From Galdieria partita (taxonomy: Eukaryota; Rhodophyta; Bangiophyceae; Galdieriales; Galdieriaceae): a DNA stretch of 64,000 bases. Where the stretch lies: contig BQMJ01000004.1 of NCBI GenBank assembly GCA_025991245.1, positions 1-64,000 on the forward strand, in the 5' to 3' direction. Below, piece by piece: positions 35,315 through 45,176 of this stretch. The notes beneath the pieces are model-generated. The model had not been told where the DNA came from. It was given only the letters and a program-made list of their open reading frames with translations, and searched no databases. Position 1 is the first letter of the stretch. The number at the start of each line of letters is the position of its first letter. The position numbers and the translations under genes are program-made.

Positions 35315-36210
35315 ATGTTCAACGTATTAAGAAGGCTGTGTCATAACTCGAAACCGGTCCTCGAGAAACCAAGTTTAGTAGTGTTCCTCGGAGCCCCGGG
35401 AGTTGGGAAGGGCACCTATGCGTCAAGAGTGGCTCCACTATTGGGTTTCTCACACGTCAGCTTGGGAGAGGAACTTCGACAAGAAAGTAAACACAATCCT
35501 TGGCTGCGTTCCCTTCTCCAGGAAGGTAACCCAGTTGTACTTGATTCCAATTGTTACACGACTGACAAGACTGCCAGGAAAACTGGTTCCAGATGAGTTT
35601 GTTCTTAACCGTCTTGTAGGCATCGTTCGAAATTTGTCGTCTAAATGGTATATCTTTTCCATAACTTTTTTAATTGTTTTCATGTTCTCTAGTCAAGGTA
35701 TTATCCTCGATGGCTTTCCAAGAACTCTCGAGCAAGCTGTAGCGCTAGATAGGTCGTACGAAGTGGATGCTGTTTATCGCTTGAGTTTACGTGAAGACCT
35801 TTTAGTTCATAAAATGAGTTTCCGTCGTGTGTGCCGTACTTGTGGGGAGGTTCGTATATTTTCGAATGTTGAACGCCTTTACAAGTGACACTTATAATCT
35901 TTTGCTGTAGACTTTTAATCTCGCAAACATAACAGAGCCAGGATATGAAATGCCACCGTTACTCCCTCCTTCCGATTGCAAGGGACCCTGTGAGTTGATA
36001 CAAAGGGAGGACGATAGGGAAGAAGTTGTTCGTTCAAGATTGAGAATATATTATGAAACGGAAACACCAATTGAGCAGTTCTATTATGAACGTGGCATAT
36101 TATATACTTTTGAGCTGAAAGGAGGCGTATCGAAAATGCTTCCCGAGTTAGTTTCCTTTATGTCGAAAACGCTGCCAACCCATACATCATTGAAACGAGC
36201 TTCTGGTTGA
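35315..36210 (+). CDS. Adenylate kinase, organellar (plastid-type)
   Basis: Four exons (35315-35525, 35578-35647, 35693-35849, 35911-36210) encode 245 residues. Visible landmarks are the P-loop FLGAPGVGKGTYASR, the AMP-binding KLVPDE, ILDGFPRT, and a lid with CRTCGE...NLANI...MPPLLPPSDC..C followed by REDDREEVVRSRL. The long lid with MPPLLPP is like plant chloroplast-type adenylate kinases. The N-terminus (FNVLRRLCHNSK) is basic and Ser-containing, consistent with a short organelle-targeting peptide; plastid versus mitochondrion is not decided. It catalyses ATP + AMP to 2 ADP. Four Cys in the lid (C-x2-C and a later C-x3-C-like pair) could bind zinc. Confidence 0.88.
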
Positions 36211-36494
36211 ATAAGATTCTGAAGGATGTACAATTTTTTCTGGAAACAGATACTCTGTATTTTTATATTTCTGATGCGAAGGCTTTGATCTGTTTCATTA
36301 TTTTTTTTTCAAGTTCCATATCAATGTCTCCCATGTTGTGGTTTCCCATGTTCAGTTTTGTTTACAACAGACGCAAATGGAATATCATTTGGGTACAGAT
36401 TGGTAGCTTTTGGAATCTTAAAGATAAATCGACTTCATTAGGAAACATTTATTAAAGCAATTTATAAAGATTCATATAAAAACCTACGAAAAGA
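36211..36494. other. Convergent intergenic region
   Basis: The stretch lies between the 3' ends of adenylate kinase (+) and the solute-binding-like gene (-). No gene is recognised. Confidence 0.4.
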
Positions 36495-37562
36495 TCAAAC
36501 GTGGAGATCGAAAGAACTTAGAAAAGTTGGGTAAACTACATATGATGGATCAGGAACTCGATGGTCAACTATTCCAGCTTCACATAAAGCCTGTGCAATA
36601 GTTTGAACAGTTGAAACCGACACAAGGCCATCCTTAGAAAAATGAACGCTTTCCAGCCAAGACTTTGCATCTTGTGGCTTGAAAGAAAATTGGGATACTA
36701 TCTTATCGACGGAAGCTCCAAACTGTTCATTATTCAAGTCCGAGTTTTCGCAGCGAAATTCACAAGCAGTTTCTCGTATAGCACAGAGTGTACTGAAAAG
36801 TTCTCCTTTGAAGTTGTTTATAACACTCTTCTTAGCAAGAAAACATACGCTTGGCCACGGCGTCGGCATATTTCCAATGAACTTTAAAAGACCTTCTTCA
36901 ACGTAAGGCTTCGTCATAAACCACTCCCACATAAAGAAATCAGAAGTTCCGGAAATAACACTCTGTCGTAGACCTGCGAAGTTGTCGCAGACAATAAACT
37001 CTGGAAGATTTCTCCAAGACTCCTGCTTTGCCAGTATCAAAGGCATCAAGTGGGATCCAGATCCATACCGAGAAATGCCCACTAATACTCGAGAGCTTCC
37101 AAGATCTGCGACGTTAAGAAACTTTTCTTGGTTTGCCGAAGTTACTACAGCCCAGTTAAGGGAGGAATTAACGTAGCTCCCGACGACCTGAAGAGAAGAA
37201 TCCTAACCAAAGTTGATACCCTTCAGTAACGCGCAATAAAAATCTTACCTTTAAAGCTGCTGCAACAGCACACTCTGTCAAAGCAGTAACCACGTGAAAG
37301 CTTCCGTCGTGCAAACCTTCGATCTGAGTTACGTGAGCTCCATTTCAAAACAAAAAGAGTTGAAAACTGACCAAAGCTGCAGTTCCTTCAGGTACTCTTC
37401 TCCAGACTACTTGATCGAACCCAGCGTTCCTCGACAAGTTCTATCAAACACAGTAAGATAAAAGAAGAAAACTTAGCTCCTTCAACATACTTTTTCATTG
37501 ACCAAGTCTAGGGGAATATTAAAAGGCTCTGGAACACCACCGACAATTAGTGGGGCCATCAT
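36495..37562 (-). CDS. Type 2 periplasmic-binding-fold protein (Ca3427-like)
   Basis: Four exons (37491-37562, 37372-37440, 37249-37323, 36495-37187) encode about 302 residues. The protein begins directly with a binding-protein strand, APLIVGGVPEPFNIPL, without a signal peptide. RRVPEGTAAL, SFHVVTALTECAVAAAL and ISRYGSGSHLMP follow, the pattern of the PBP2/NMT1-like family that includes fungal Ca3427 proteins. Family members are homologous to bacterial ABC transporter substrate-binding proteins and THI5/NMT1-type enzymes, but their function is unknown. Lack of a signal sequence and of neighbouring transporter genes suggests a cytosolic enzyme or sensor. Two adjacent ATG codons (37562, 37559) are possible starts. 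Confidence 0.7.
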
Positions 37563-37673
37563 ATGACAATAGTCGACTAAATAACCAACAAGAAACGACG
37601 AAAACACTCTTCAATTTGAGTTCAGCCGATTGACGGACCATTGATTTATTATGCAAGTTTGAGTATTCGGACT

Positions 37674-39423
37674 ATGTTTGGTGGACATCTTTGCCGACTG
37701 TTGAAACAGCTTTGCAAACCTATGTGTGCATATACAAACCAGGCAACTCCAGAGTTTCGAACGTGTATAGTTGGTAGTGGACCTGCTGCCATGTACACAA
37801 TAGAGAGTCTATTGCGATTCCAAGCAACGGACCCTTTAGTTTCAAAAAGACTTGTGATAGATGTTTTGGAGAAACTACCTACACCTTTCGGACTTTTAAG
37901 ATATGGAGTGGCACCGGATCATCCAGAAGTTAGAAACGTCGAGGGAAAATTTCAAGATCTTCTCTCCCATCCTCAAGTTCGCTTTTTCGGTAATGTCGAA
38001 GTTGGCAGAGATGTTTCAGTTTCCGAACTCAGAAACTTGTATGACGCAGTCATTCTGGCAGCAGGCTGTCAAGAAGAGCGCAAACTTGAAATACCTGGAG
38101 AGGTATGTTGAATTTATGTACACGCAGTGTTTTCATCTTTTCCAGAATACACTCTCAGGGATTTACTCAGCAAGAGATTTTGTTGCTTGGTATTGTGGAC
38201 ACCCAGACTATTCTCATCTATGGTTTGATTTTTCTTCTACCAAAGACGTCGTTATCATTGGTCAGGGTAACGTTGCACTTGATGTAGCTAGGATAATAGG
38301 AAAGCAGGTAGAGTCCCTCCGGGTAACAGACATCTCTTCTGTAGCTCTGGTATGTCTCGTATCCAGTATTTAGAGTAATTTATTGAAAGAAAAAAGGACT
38401 GTCTAGCAAATAGCGTTGTTCAAAATATTCACGTTATTGGAAGAAGAGGTCCAGTTCAGGCTTCGTGGACTGCAAAGGAACTTCGTGAATGTCTTTTTTC
38501 CGTAAAAGGACTTCAACCGTGTTTCGAAAAGCAAGAGGTATATTTCAAAGAACTCCTATTAGAACCTTTTTCTAATTGAATACCTTGTTTAGCTTGTTAT
38601 ATCAGATGTTGACAGAGAGGAGCTCAATACTTCGAGAACTACCAGGCGTTGTTACGACTTGTTAACAAAGTGTTTTTCTGAAAGAAGCGTTTCGCAACAA
38701 GATCTTTTTGCCAGGAAACTCTATCTTCGATTTCTTTGGACTCCTGTAGCTTTTCTCAGTCATGACCAGAACTCTGAGATCGACTTTGCAGGAGAACATA
38801 TATTACGTTTTACACAATTGAGACGGAACCGTCTAACGGGTTCAAGTGGAAAACAAAAAGCTGTTTTAGTGGAAGGTCCACTCGGAGACGTCAATTGGAA
38901 ACAACAGTGTGAGTTGGCGTTTAGAAGTATAGGTTACAAAGGCAAATCTTTTGAAGAAGTTCCCTTTGATGAAAAAACTGGAATTGTTCCTAACAAGTGG
39001 GGGCGAGTCATAAGCAGAACTAGTCCAAGTTTGAACTCAGTGGCCGAGACAGAATCCTATGAGACGGGACTATACGTAGTTGGTTGGTTGAAACGGGGAC
39101 CGACAGGTATTATCGGATCAAACAAGTGGGACGCAGAAGAAACTGTGAAAACTGTTGTTGACGACTTTTTGTCAAAAGTAAAGGTTAACAGATATGAATT
39201 AAGCCAAGGGGAAGACCTGCTGACCTTACTTCTATCCAGAAACGTTGCTTTTGTGGATTTCAAAGGTTGGAAGAGGATCGACGAAGAAGAAAGAAGAAGA
39301 GGAAAACGTAGAGGGATAGAACGCGAGAAAATGCTAACTTGGGAGGAGTTGCTAGAGTTTGGTGCGGTTTGCACAAGAAGCAAAACATATGGGACGGAGT
39401 CGGAGCTTCTTCCAAAGAAATAA
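37674..39423 (+). CDS. FDXR: Mitochondrial ferredoxin (adrenodoxin)-NADP+ reductase
   Basis: Four exons (37674-38102, 38146-38349, 38397-38537, 38593-39423) encode about 534 residues, versus about 490 in animals. Signatures are the FAD motif CIVGSGPAAMYTIESLL, PTPFGLLRYGVAPDHPEVRN, the NADP motif VVIIGQGNVALDVARI, VIGRRGPVQASWTAKELRE, and the C-terminal YVVGWLKRGPTGIIGSNKWD. It transfers electrons from NADPH to mitochondrial ferredoxin for Fe-S cluster and related synthesis. The N-terminus (FGGHLCRLLKQLCK) looks like a mitochondrial presequence. The acceptor at 38396 was chosen because it restores the exact family spacing before GRRGP. The C-terminus is extended by ~60 residues with a basic stretch (RRRGKRRGIER) of unknown role. 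Confidence 0.88.
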
Positions 39424-39584
39424 TATTGAACGTTCACCTGTTTGGAGTCATACACGACTATAATACTGTTACAAATTCACGTGAAGCCAAGAGTTGAGAC
39501 CGTGAACACAATGGTTTCCGTTTTGTACGAATTACTGGAAATTTCGTTCATTTGATGTCAAGTACTACGTTGCAGACAACATCG

Positions 39585-39945
39585 TCAGTTGTCTGTATCA
39601 CGTTTTTTAAAGTATTCGTCCTATGAAGATATTTAATTTTATTCGAAATGTTAAAGCAGCACAATACCATTTCCTCGTCCAGTTTTGCTTTCTCTCGTTC
39701 TCGTTTCATTTTTTCGATTTCAAGCTTGACTTGTTCCTTATCTTTCCCTTCTTTCTCGGCTTGATAAAGCATCATTTCTGCGTCTAGTTGCTCTTGAGTT
39801 TTTACTGGCTTTCCCCCCTTTCGCCTACTATTTCTACTTGACCTATTTTTTCCTTTCCAAACATTCAAATTCTCAAGACTTGAACGTCTCACTAGAAACA
39901 GTACTTACTCTTTCGGATGGCTCGACGAAAACCAGTTCTCGGCAT
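39585..39945 (-). CDS. UAP56-binding-motif mRNA export adaptor (FOP/ALY-type), 85 aa
   Basis: Three small exons (39909-39945, 39668-39852, 39585-39620) join in phase to an 85-residue protein. The N-terminus is Arg/Lys-rich (PRTGFRRAIRK; NRSSRNSRRKGGKP). A central charged helix follows and two UAP56-binding-like motifs are present: TQEQLDAEMMLY and, at the very end, KLDEEMDEYFKKRD. This layout resembles the C-terminal FoP-duplication region of CHTOP/ALYREF export factors, but no RRM is present. The terminal motif is seen only after joining exons 2 and 3. It is divergent from NOP9 with 54 nt between start codons. It probably acts as an RNA-binding adaptor for the DEAD-box helicase UAP56/Sub2 in mRNA export; this function is inferred from motifs. 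Confidence 0.7.
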
Positions 39946-39999
39946 GTCAAAATTGTGTCAAGATTCCAACTTCATTTCCTATTCATTATTTATTGGACG
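39946..39999. promoter_or_regulatory. Shared divergent promoter, export adaptor / NOP9
   Basis: Fifty-four nt separate the start codons of two nuclear RNA-metabolism genes. An open frame extends upstream of the NOP9 ATG into this gap, but its only ATG consistent with length is at 40000. Confidence 0.5.
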
Positions 40000-42081
40000 A
40001 TGAGCACGAATCGGAAACTGAACTGTGGTTCCTCCAAACGAACAAAAACTCCTAAAAGGAATACTCATGGAGCAAAAGGTTTCAAGAGGTTTTCAGTATT
40101 ACACGAAAACTTTCTGCAATACCTGTTTGAGCTCTATGGCCTATTTCAAGCGGAGCTGGAGAAACAAAAGAAACGATTGGATTCACTGCCTAATAACTCT
40201 ACTTTGGCAGCTGAAGATGATATCGACGACGATAACCTAAGTCTACTAAAGAATACATTTCTCAAGGAAGTAAGTGGAAAGGAGCTATCCTGCCTCTGTG
40301 ATATCAGAACAGCTCAGATGTGGGAAATAATTCAAACTCAGTTCAACTTGGAAGACTTTTCTTTTTTACTATCACGACAGTGTTTTGTTGTTGCAGAAAA
40401 CATTCAATCTATACTATTCGACAAAACTGGAAGCAGAATTTTTGAACAGCTGATTACTCGTTGCCTATTTCTCTGTCACCAAAGTGGAATCCCTAGCGAG
40501 ACTGAAACAAGCTCACTTCGAAACGAAAAACTTGCCGGGCTTGATAAGTTTTGGAAACAGTTCGTAAAGAGTATATGTTCGGATTCCTCTCGCTTTATAG
40601 CTGTCATTTGTGACTGTAACGCTAGTCATGTCCTAAGAAGTTTTCTTTTAGGTGCCGTGGGTTTTATGAAAGATGGAAGGGTTGTTGATGAAGCCGAAAT
40701 TCTTAGAGGAGCTCAGCATTTGGACAACGTGAACAGCTATTTTATGTCTCTAGTACAATCCATCTGGGATACTGTAGACAACTCGTATGAGAAAATTTCA
40801 CATCATGCTTACCTGTCGCATGTTCACGCATCTTTGGTACTTCAGTCGCTTCTGTTTACCAAAGTATCAATGCCAACCTTACAGTCGGTTTTTTTAAATC
40901 AACTTTATGATTTTATTACAAGTAGAGAATGTAATAATGAGAACAATTTTCGGAAAATGGCATGCCACGATGTGACAAGTCATTTACTAGAAAGTTTTGT
41001 TTATAGTATGGAAGATGGATTATTCCAGGAGTTGTTTGATGCTCATCTTCGAAACCAGATTCCTTTCCTTTCATATGATAAATATGGTAATCACGTTTTA
41101 CAGCAAATTATAAGGAAGCAGAAAGATATTCCAAAGGTTTTGGATGTTTACGACAAGTTGGAGTCAAACATTAATGACCTTGTGGCAATTGGACATTATG
41201 GAGTTCTTGCAGCCTTAGCTGAAGCATTGCTACCATGTGAAGTTAGGGCTCAAAGGACTTATGTGAGGAGACTAGCCAAGGCATTGAATTGTACTGGAAA
41301 AACTAGTTGTGACTTGGTGCGAAATCTCTTGTATCCCTCTGAAACAGCCAGAGCTAATTTTGTGCGTATAGCTGAGTCGATTTCTGGAGGTTTTGAAACA
41401 TTACAAGACAATGATTTAGATAAGATTCAGCGAAAGGCACCTAGGTGCTCTCTTGTTGGTTCGTTGCTTGTACAATACTTTCTAAAGTATGCCCCACCAG
41501 GGCGACAGCTTGTGGAGGAGTCCTTTGTTAGATTTGAAAGGTCTCAATTGTTTTTGATTGCTTTAGATCCCTCAGGCTCACGTGCAGTAGAAGGTTTTTT
41601 ATCATCATGTGAAAATTTCTCCCTGTTGAATAGGTTTATTGATAAATTCAGTGGCTTCTACTCACTTTTGGCGAAAGATTGTTATGGTTTCCATGTTCTT
41701 TTGAGAATGTTTAAAGTCAGTGATGTTAAGGGGAAAAAGAAGCTTGTAGAAGAACTTGCTGCAACTCGTTTATGGCTGGCTTCATTTCCTTATGGAAACG
41801 AGGCGTTGGTTCGTTTGAAAGTATACGAGTTTATAAGGCGTCAAGAACAATGGAGTCGAAAAGAAACTACAATGGAAAATAGAAAACGTTTATTCAAAGA
41901 CATCTTGGAAGCGGATATTTCGGAATACGAAAAGTGTCAGAAACCCAGTCGCGAAAGTAAAGGGCAAACGAAGAAGAAGAGAAATGACAAAAAGGATGTA
42001 GTCATGACAAATACTGAAGATAAATCTGAAGACGCACAGTTGGAGTTGATATTGGAGTCAATTAGAAATGTATCTAGTTGA
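40000..42081 (+). CDS. NOP9: Nucleolar pumilio-repeat protein NOP9-like
   Basis: An intronless frame of 693 residues starts at ATG 40000. Degenerate Pumilio repeats span most of the length, recognisable at GSRIFEQLITRCLFLCHQ, CNASHVLRSFLLGA, HASLVLQSLL, DKYGNHVLQQIIRKQ, DPSGSRAVEGFLSS and KDCYGFHVLLRMFK. Family NOP9 proteins have about 11 PUF repeats bent into a C shape and bind pre-rRNA in 40S subunit maturation. N- and C-terminal tails are basic (SSKRTKTPKRNTHG; GQTKKKRNDKK), fitting nucleolar localisation. Lack of introns contrasts with most neighbours. Confidence 0.75.
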   Translation: MSTNRKLNCGSSKRTKTPKRNTHGAKGFKRFSVLHENFLQYLFELYGLFQAELEKQKKRLDSLPNNSTLAAEDDIDDDNLSLLKNTFLKEVSGKELSCLCDIRTAQMWEIIQTQFNLEDFSFLLSRQCFVVAENIQSILFDKTGSRIFEQLITRCLFLCHQSGIPSETETSSLRNEKLAGLDKFWKQFVKSICSDSSRFIAVICDCNASHVLRSFLLGAVGFMKDGRVVDEAEILRGAQHLDNVNSYFMSLVQSIWDTVDNSYEKISHHAYLSHVHASLVLQSLLFTKVSMPTLQSVFLNQLYDFITSRECNNENNFRKMACHDVTSHLLESFVYSMEDGLFQELFDAHLRNQIPFLSYDKYGNHVLQQIIRKQKDIPKVLDVYDKLESNINDLVAIGHYGVLAALAEALLPCEVRAQRTYVRRLAKALNCTGKTSCDLVRNLLYPSETARANFVRIAESISGGFETLQDNDLDKIQRKAPRCSLVGSLLVQYFLKYAPPGRQLVEESFVRFERSQLFLIALDPSGSRAVEGFLSSCENFSLLNRFIDKFSGFYSLLAKDCYGFHVLLRMFKVSDVKGKKKLVEELAATRLWLASFPYGNEALVRLKVYEFIRRQEQWSRKETTMENRKRLFKDILEADISEYEKCQKPSRESKGQTKKKRNDKKDVVMTNTEDKSEDAQLELILESIRNVSS

Positions 42082-42363
42082 AAGTTGCTTTAGATTCGTC
42101 CAATTTGAAATGGTTGTGTGGCGAACTGGAACGTTTTAATATGGAAGCCTCATCACGACAACTCATTTCGCATCAATTACAATTTTTAGTTGAGACGTTA
42201 CTGCTGTCTTCATAATAAAAAACAGACGAAACGTTTAAATACATGTTTGCACATGAAGATCTATTGAGTTGCCTAAATAATAGCTTGTAAAAATCGAGGT
42301 TTAATCATTCGGGGATGACGAAGTTACTTCCAATTCTGAAGAAGTTGTGCCAAGACTGAAACT
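42082..42363. other. Intergenic DNA, nothing recognised
   Basis: This is the downstream region of NOP9. No gene, RNA or repeat is recognised. Confidence 0.35.
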
Positions 42364-42935
42364 ATGTCATTTCGCAATGTCTCATGCTACTCACTACACG
42401 GACTTTCCCTCTCATCAAAACGCAGGAGGATAAGTACCCACATTTTCTGAAGCCTTGGAAAACGCTTGAATGAGCTACCTTTCTACACCGCTAATAACAG
42501 TCTACAAGTACTTTTCGGCGGTTCTATTGAAAAATTGTCTTCCTTTTGATATCGTAATACGTTGGAGCAGATACTTTCTTTTGTAGGATAACTCTCAAAC
42601 AAACAAGCGTGCGTCATTTTTTAGAAACATCGTTCTTCGAAGCTAACAATAGGTTTCTTAGTGGTATTTTATCTTTCCCAAAACGTAAAATAGCTTTATT
42701 CTTGAAAAGTTGTGTCAACGCTGAAAGTTCAGGCAAGACTCAATACCGACTGCTATTGACAGCTCAACGAGCATCTAAAGAAGTATACCAACTCGCCAAA
42801 ACTTCTGGCAACATCTTTGTTTTCTCGCAAGACTCAAAAATATATCGATATAGGAGAGAAGCTTCCAACAATCAGGTTCTTTCAATCGAAGTTTCTACTA
42901 AACCCAAACAGATTTCTACATATCAAGAATTTTGA
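42364..42935 (+). CDS. Hypothetical, possibly organelle-targeted protein
   Basis: A long second exon (42625-42935) encodes about 103 residues with FPKRKIALFLKSC, TQYRLLLTAQRASKEVYQL and KIYRYRREASNN. The only phase-compatible first exon found is 42364-42433 (ATG 42364), giving a Ser/Arg-rich, acid-free N-terminus like a transit peptide and a total of 126 residues. This needs a 191-nt intron, much longer than others here, so an additional exon or another start is possible. The YRLLLTAQRA stretch faintly recalls RNA polymerase omega subunits, too weakly for a call. Confidence 0.35.
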
Positions 42936-42963
42936 TTGAGACTTCCCAGATTCCATCCAACCA

Positions 42964-43665
42964 ATGGCGCTCACCACTTCACAAAACTTAAGCAAGTTTC
43001 CGCCCTCTGTCAGAAGTCACTTGACGCAAGTATACTGGACGCTTTTATTCTCTGTACTTTCTATGTCTGCTGGTTTATCTTTGCACCTTTACACGTCAAT
43101 TGGCTATACAATATTTCCTCAACTTCTGGTGCCACTCTTCATTTTGCTTACCACTTTTTATCCCCGAAAATCCGAGACAGAGAAGACTCGAAAATACCTG
43201 CTCTATTGTTTGTGCACTTCCATAGGGTGCGAATTGGGTCCTCTCATCGAAGTCACTCTCGAGACAGACCCTTTTATCCTTCTTACGGCCGTTTCGGGCA
43301 CAGGAGTGGTCTTCCTTTGTTTCACGGGAGCTGCCATTGTTGCTGAGCGTAAAAGCTACTTATTTCTTGGAGGCTTTCTCTCTTCCATGCTTTCTGTACT
43401 CGTATGGTTCTCCTTGTTATCGTTTTTGGTCCCGGTAAAAGTTGAACAGTACGTTCAGTTGTACGTCGGTCTCCTCGTCTTCACTGGATATGTTCTATAT
43501 GACACTCAATTGATGATAGAGAAAGCATATCACGGTAGTTCTGACGTCGTGACAGATGCAGTTATGTTATTCTATGACTGTGTGGCAATATTTGTTCGTA
43601 TTCTTGTTGTGCTTATGAAAAATTTCCGCAAACAGGAAGAGAAGGAGAAGCGTAGAAAGAAATAG
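42964..43665 (+). CDS. Bax inhibitor-1 family membrane protein
   Basis: A single exon of 233 codons starts at ATG 42964. Six to seven hydrophobic helices are spaced as in BI-1/TMBIM6, with GPLIEVTLETDPFILLTAVSG matching the conserved region before TM4, LYVGLLVFTGYVLYDTQLMI the conserved TM6 signature, and DAVMLFYDCVAIFVRILVVL the last helix, followed by a Lys/Arg-rich tail (RKQEEKEKRRKK). Members are ER membrane proton-sensitive calcium-leak proteins that suppress stress-induced cell death. Length is typical (human 237). Confidence 0.85.
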   Translation: MALTTSQNLSKFPPSVRSHLTQVYWTLLFSVLSMSAGLSLHLYTSIGYTIFPQLLVPLFILLTTFYPRKSETEKTRKYLLYCLCTSIGCELGPLIEVTLETDPFILLTAVSGTGVVFLCFTGAAIVAERKSYLFLGGFLSSMLSVLVWFSLLSFLVPVKVEQYVQLYVGLLVFTGYVLYDTQLMIEKAYHGSSDVVTDAVMLFYDCVAIFVRILVVLMKNFRKQEEKEKRRKK

Positions 43666-43765
43666 GCAAACAGCTGTTGTTGTCAATAAAGGAACGCACC
43701 CTCATAAAAGAGATTTTGAGCACAAGCCAGCAAGGCCACAAATTCGTTCTCACGTGTGGTTAATT

Positions 43766-45049
43766 ATGGAACCTGAGCAAGTTGTTCACGAGTTTAGAGA
43801 AGAAGGCAACAGGGTAGAGGGAAACCTTTCTGACTATCAGTTTAACTCCATTAGAGAAGCCAAGTCTTCACAAGAAGCCGTATTTGAGTTGCTTGGTAGT
43901 CAGCTTACTTTACGGTCTCCTTCCAGTACGGTTTGTCGTTTGTTTCGGAAGAAGCCTCCCAGTGGAAAAAGAAGCTTTGAGTCAAAACTACTTGCACCAG
44001 AAAACAAGGATACATACGAATTAAGCGCATGTGTGAAGCACCGCGAACTTTGTTCGCCACACTGTATTTCATGTTCGCAAGGCGAGTCTTTGGAAAGTAG
44101 TTCAAGTGATCCTGCACAGAAGAGAAGAAAGACTGCTCTGCATCCGTGTCACTCGTCACCTGATTCAGGAAGCCAGGTTACAGTTCCTGTCAGCATACCG
44201 TCTCCAAGTTCCAGATATAAGTCACCCTTGAGAATAGGCAACTGGCAAGAAAGTTGGGAATCTGCTCGAAGTCTTGGACCACCCTCGATACAATCAGCGA
44301 AGTCTGATATTGTTATCGCGCGAGTGAAACATATTATCTCTATGATCATTCAGAGAAGTACTTGCCTTTCTCTAACCACGTTGGATAAGTGGCTTACGCT
44401 GATGTGCAATTTTATCGAATTCAACGCAGATGAATTTGTTCTTTTCCTCATAATGCTAAAGAAGTATTTAATGTCCAATGGCCAATTACAAAGTCTGCAT
44501 GATCATACACGGCCACAAAAGTGGGAACGAGTTCTGGCTGTTTGTGCATATTTCGTCATTTTCTTGTCAGAAGAGTTTACTGGTCGTATTCGGAGAGATT
44601 TAGAAGATTTGATGGGTCCAGCATTTCATTTTGGAAAGGAACAGGCGTCTTTTCTGTCAGTTGTTGAATGGAAAGTAAATGTCTCTTACAATGAGTTTGA
44701 AAAGCTGCACCAGATTTTATTACTCGAAGGAAACGAATATAAATCGCGAGCTTGGCAGTGGCTAGGGTTTGAGTTAAGTGATCTTGACGCATCTGGTGAA
44801 TTGATCCCCTCAGTAGCATTGAAGAACACCAAACGGAACAGAGATGCCATAATGCGTTTAAGCAAATGCATTTCAAAGGACAACGGGACATTTTCACTGG
44901 GAGATAATAAACCCTGTACAGAGTTAGCACAGGAGAAGAAGCTTCCGAAAGAGAAGGTTAGTGATGATAGTTGTTTTTCAAGCAGAGAATCAGTAGCGAA
45001 CGAGCTTATTACGTGTGAGAGTGAAGAGTATCAGACAGTTCCATGTTAG
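43766..45049 (+). CDS. Cyclin-like protein (PHO80/PCL or CNPPD1 type)
   Basis: A single exon of 427 codons from ATG 43766. The first ~180 residues are Ser/Pro-rich and probably disordered. The centre (about residues 185-320) is helical and resembles a cyclin box: IARVKHIISMIIQRS, ADEFVLFLIMLKKYL, WERVLAVCAYFVIFLSEEFT and SVVEWKVNVSYNEFEKL. The W/E...N.S..EF arrangement is that of atypical cyclins that pair with PHO85/CDK5-type kinases, not of mitotic cyclins. The C-terminus is again charged and disordered. The kinase partner is unknown. Confidence 0.55.
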   Translation: MEPEQVVHEFREEGNRVEGNLSDYQFNSIREAKSSQEAVFELLGSQLTLRSPSSTVCRLFRKKPPSGKRSFESKLLAPENKDTYELSACVKHRELCSPHCISCSQGESLESSSSDPAQKRRKTALHPCHSSPDSGSQVTVPVSIPSPSSRYKSPLRIGNWQESWESARSLGPPSIQSAKSDIVIARVKHIISMIIQRSTCLSLTTLDKWLTLMCNFIEFNADEFVLFLIMLKKYLMSNGQLQSLHDHTRPQKWERVLAVCAYFVIFLSEEFTGRIRRDLEDLMGPAFHFGKEQASFLSVVEWKVNVSYNEFEKLHQILLLEGNEYKSRAWQWLGFELSDLDASGELIPSVALKNTKRNRDAIMRLSKCISKDNGTFSLGDNKPCTELAQEKKLPKEKVSDDSCFSSRESVANELITCESEEYQTVPC

Positions 45050-45176
45050 TTTTCTTTATCCGCATAATAAAATTTTTAACTCGAAAAAATGAACTTTTGT
45101 CGCTGTTAGTCATGTGAACGTGTGTTGGAGTGATCATAGTTTTATTGGGAGAAACATAAACTATTTAGATTGTGAA

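Noticed and set aside
39838-39999. N-terminal extension of the NOP9 frame
   Set aside because: Open but without an ATG and antisense to the coding exons of the export adaptor gene; ATG 40000 is preferred.
44577-44930. 117-codon minus-strand frame
   Set aside because: Antisense shadow of the cyclin-like gene.
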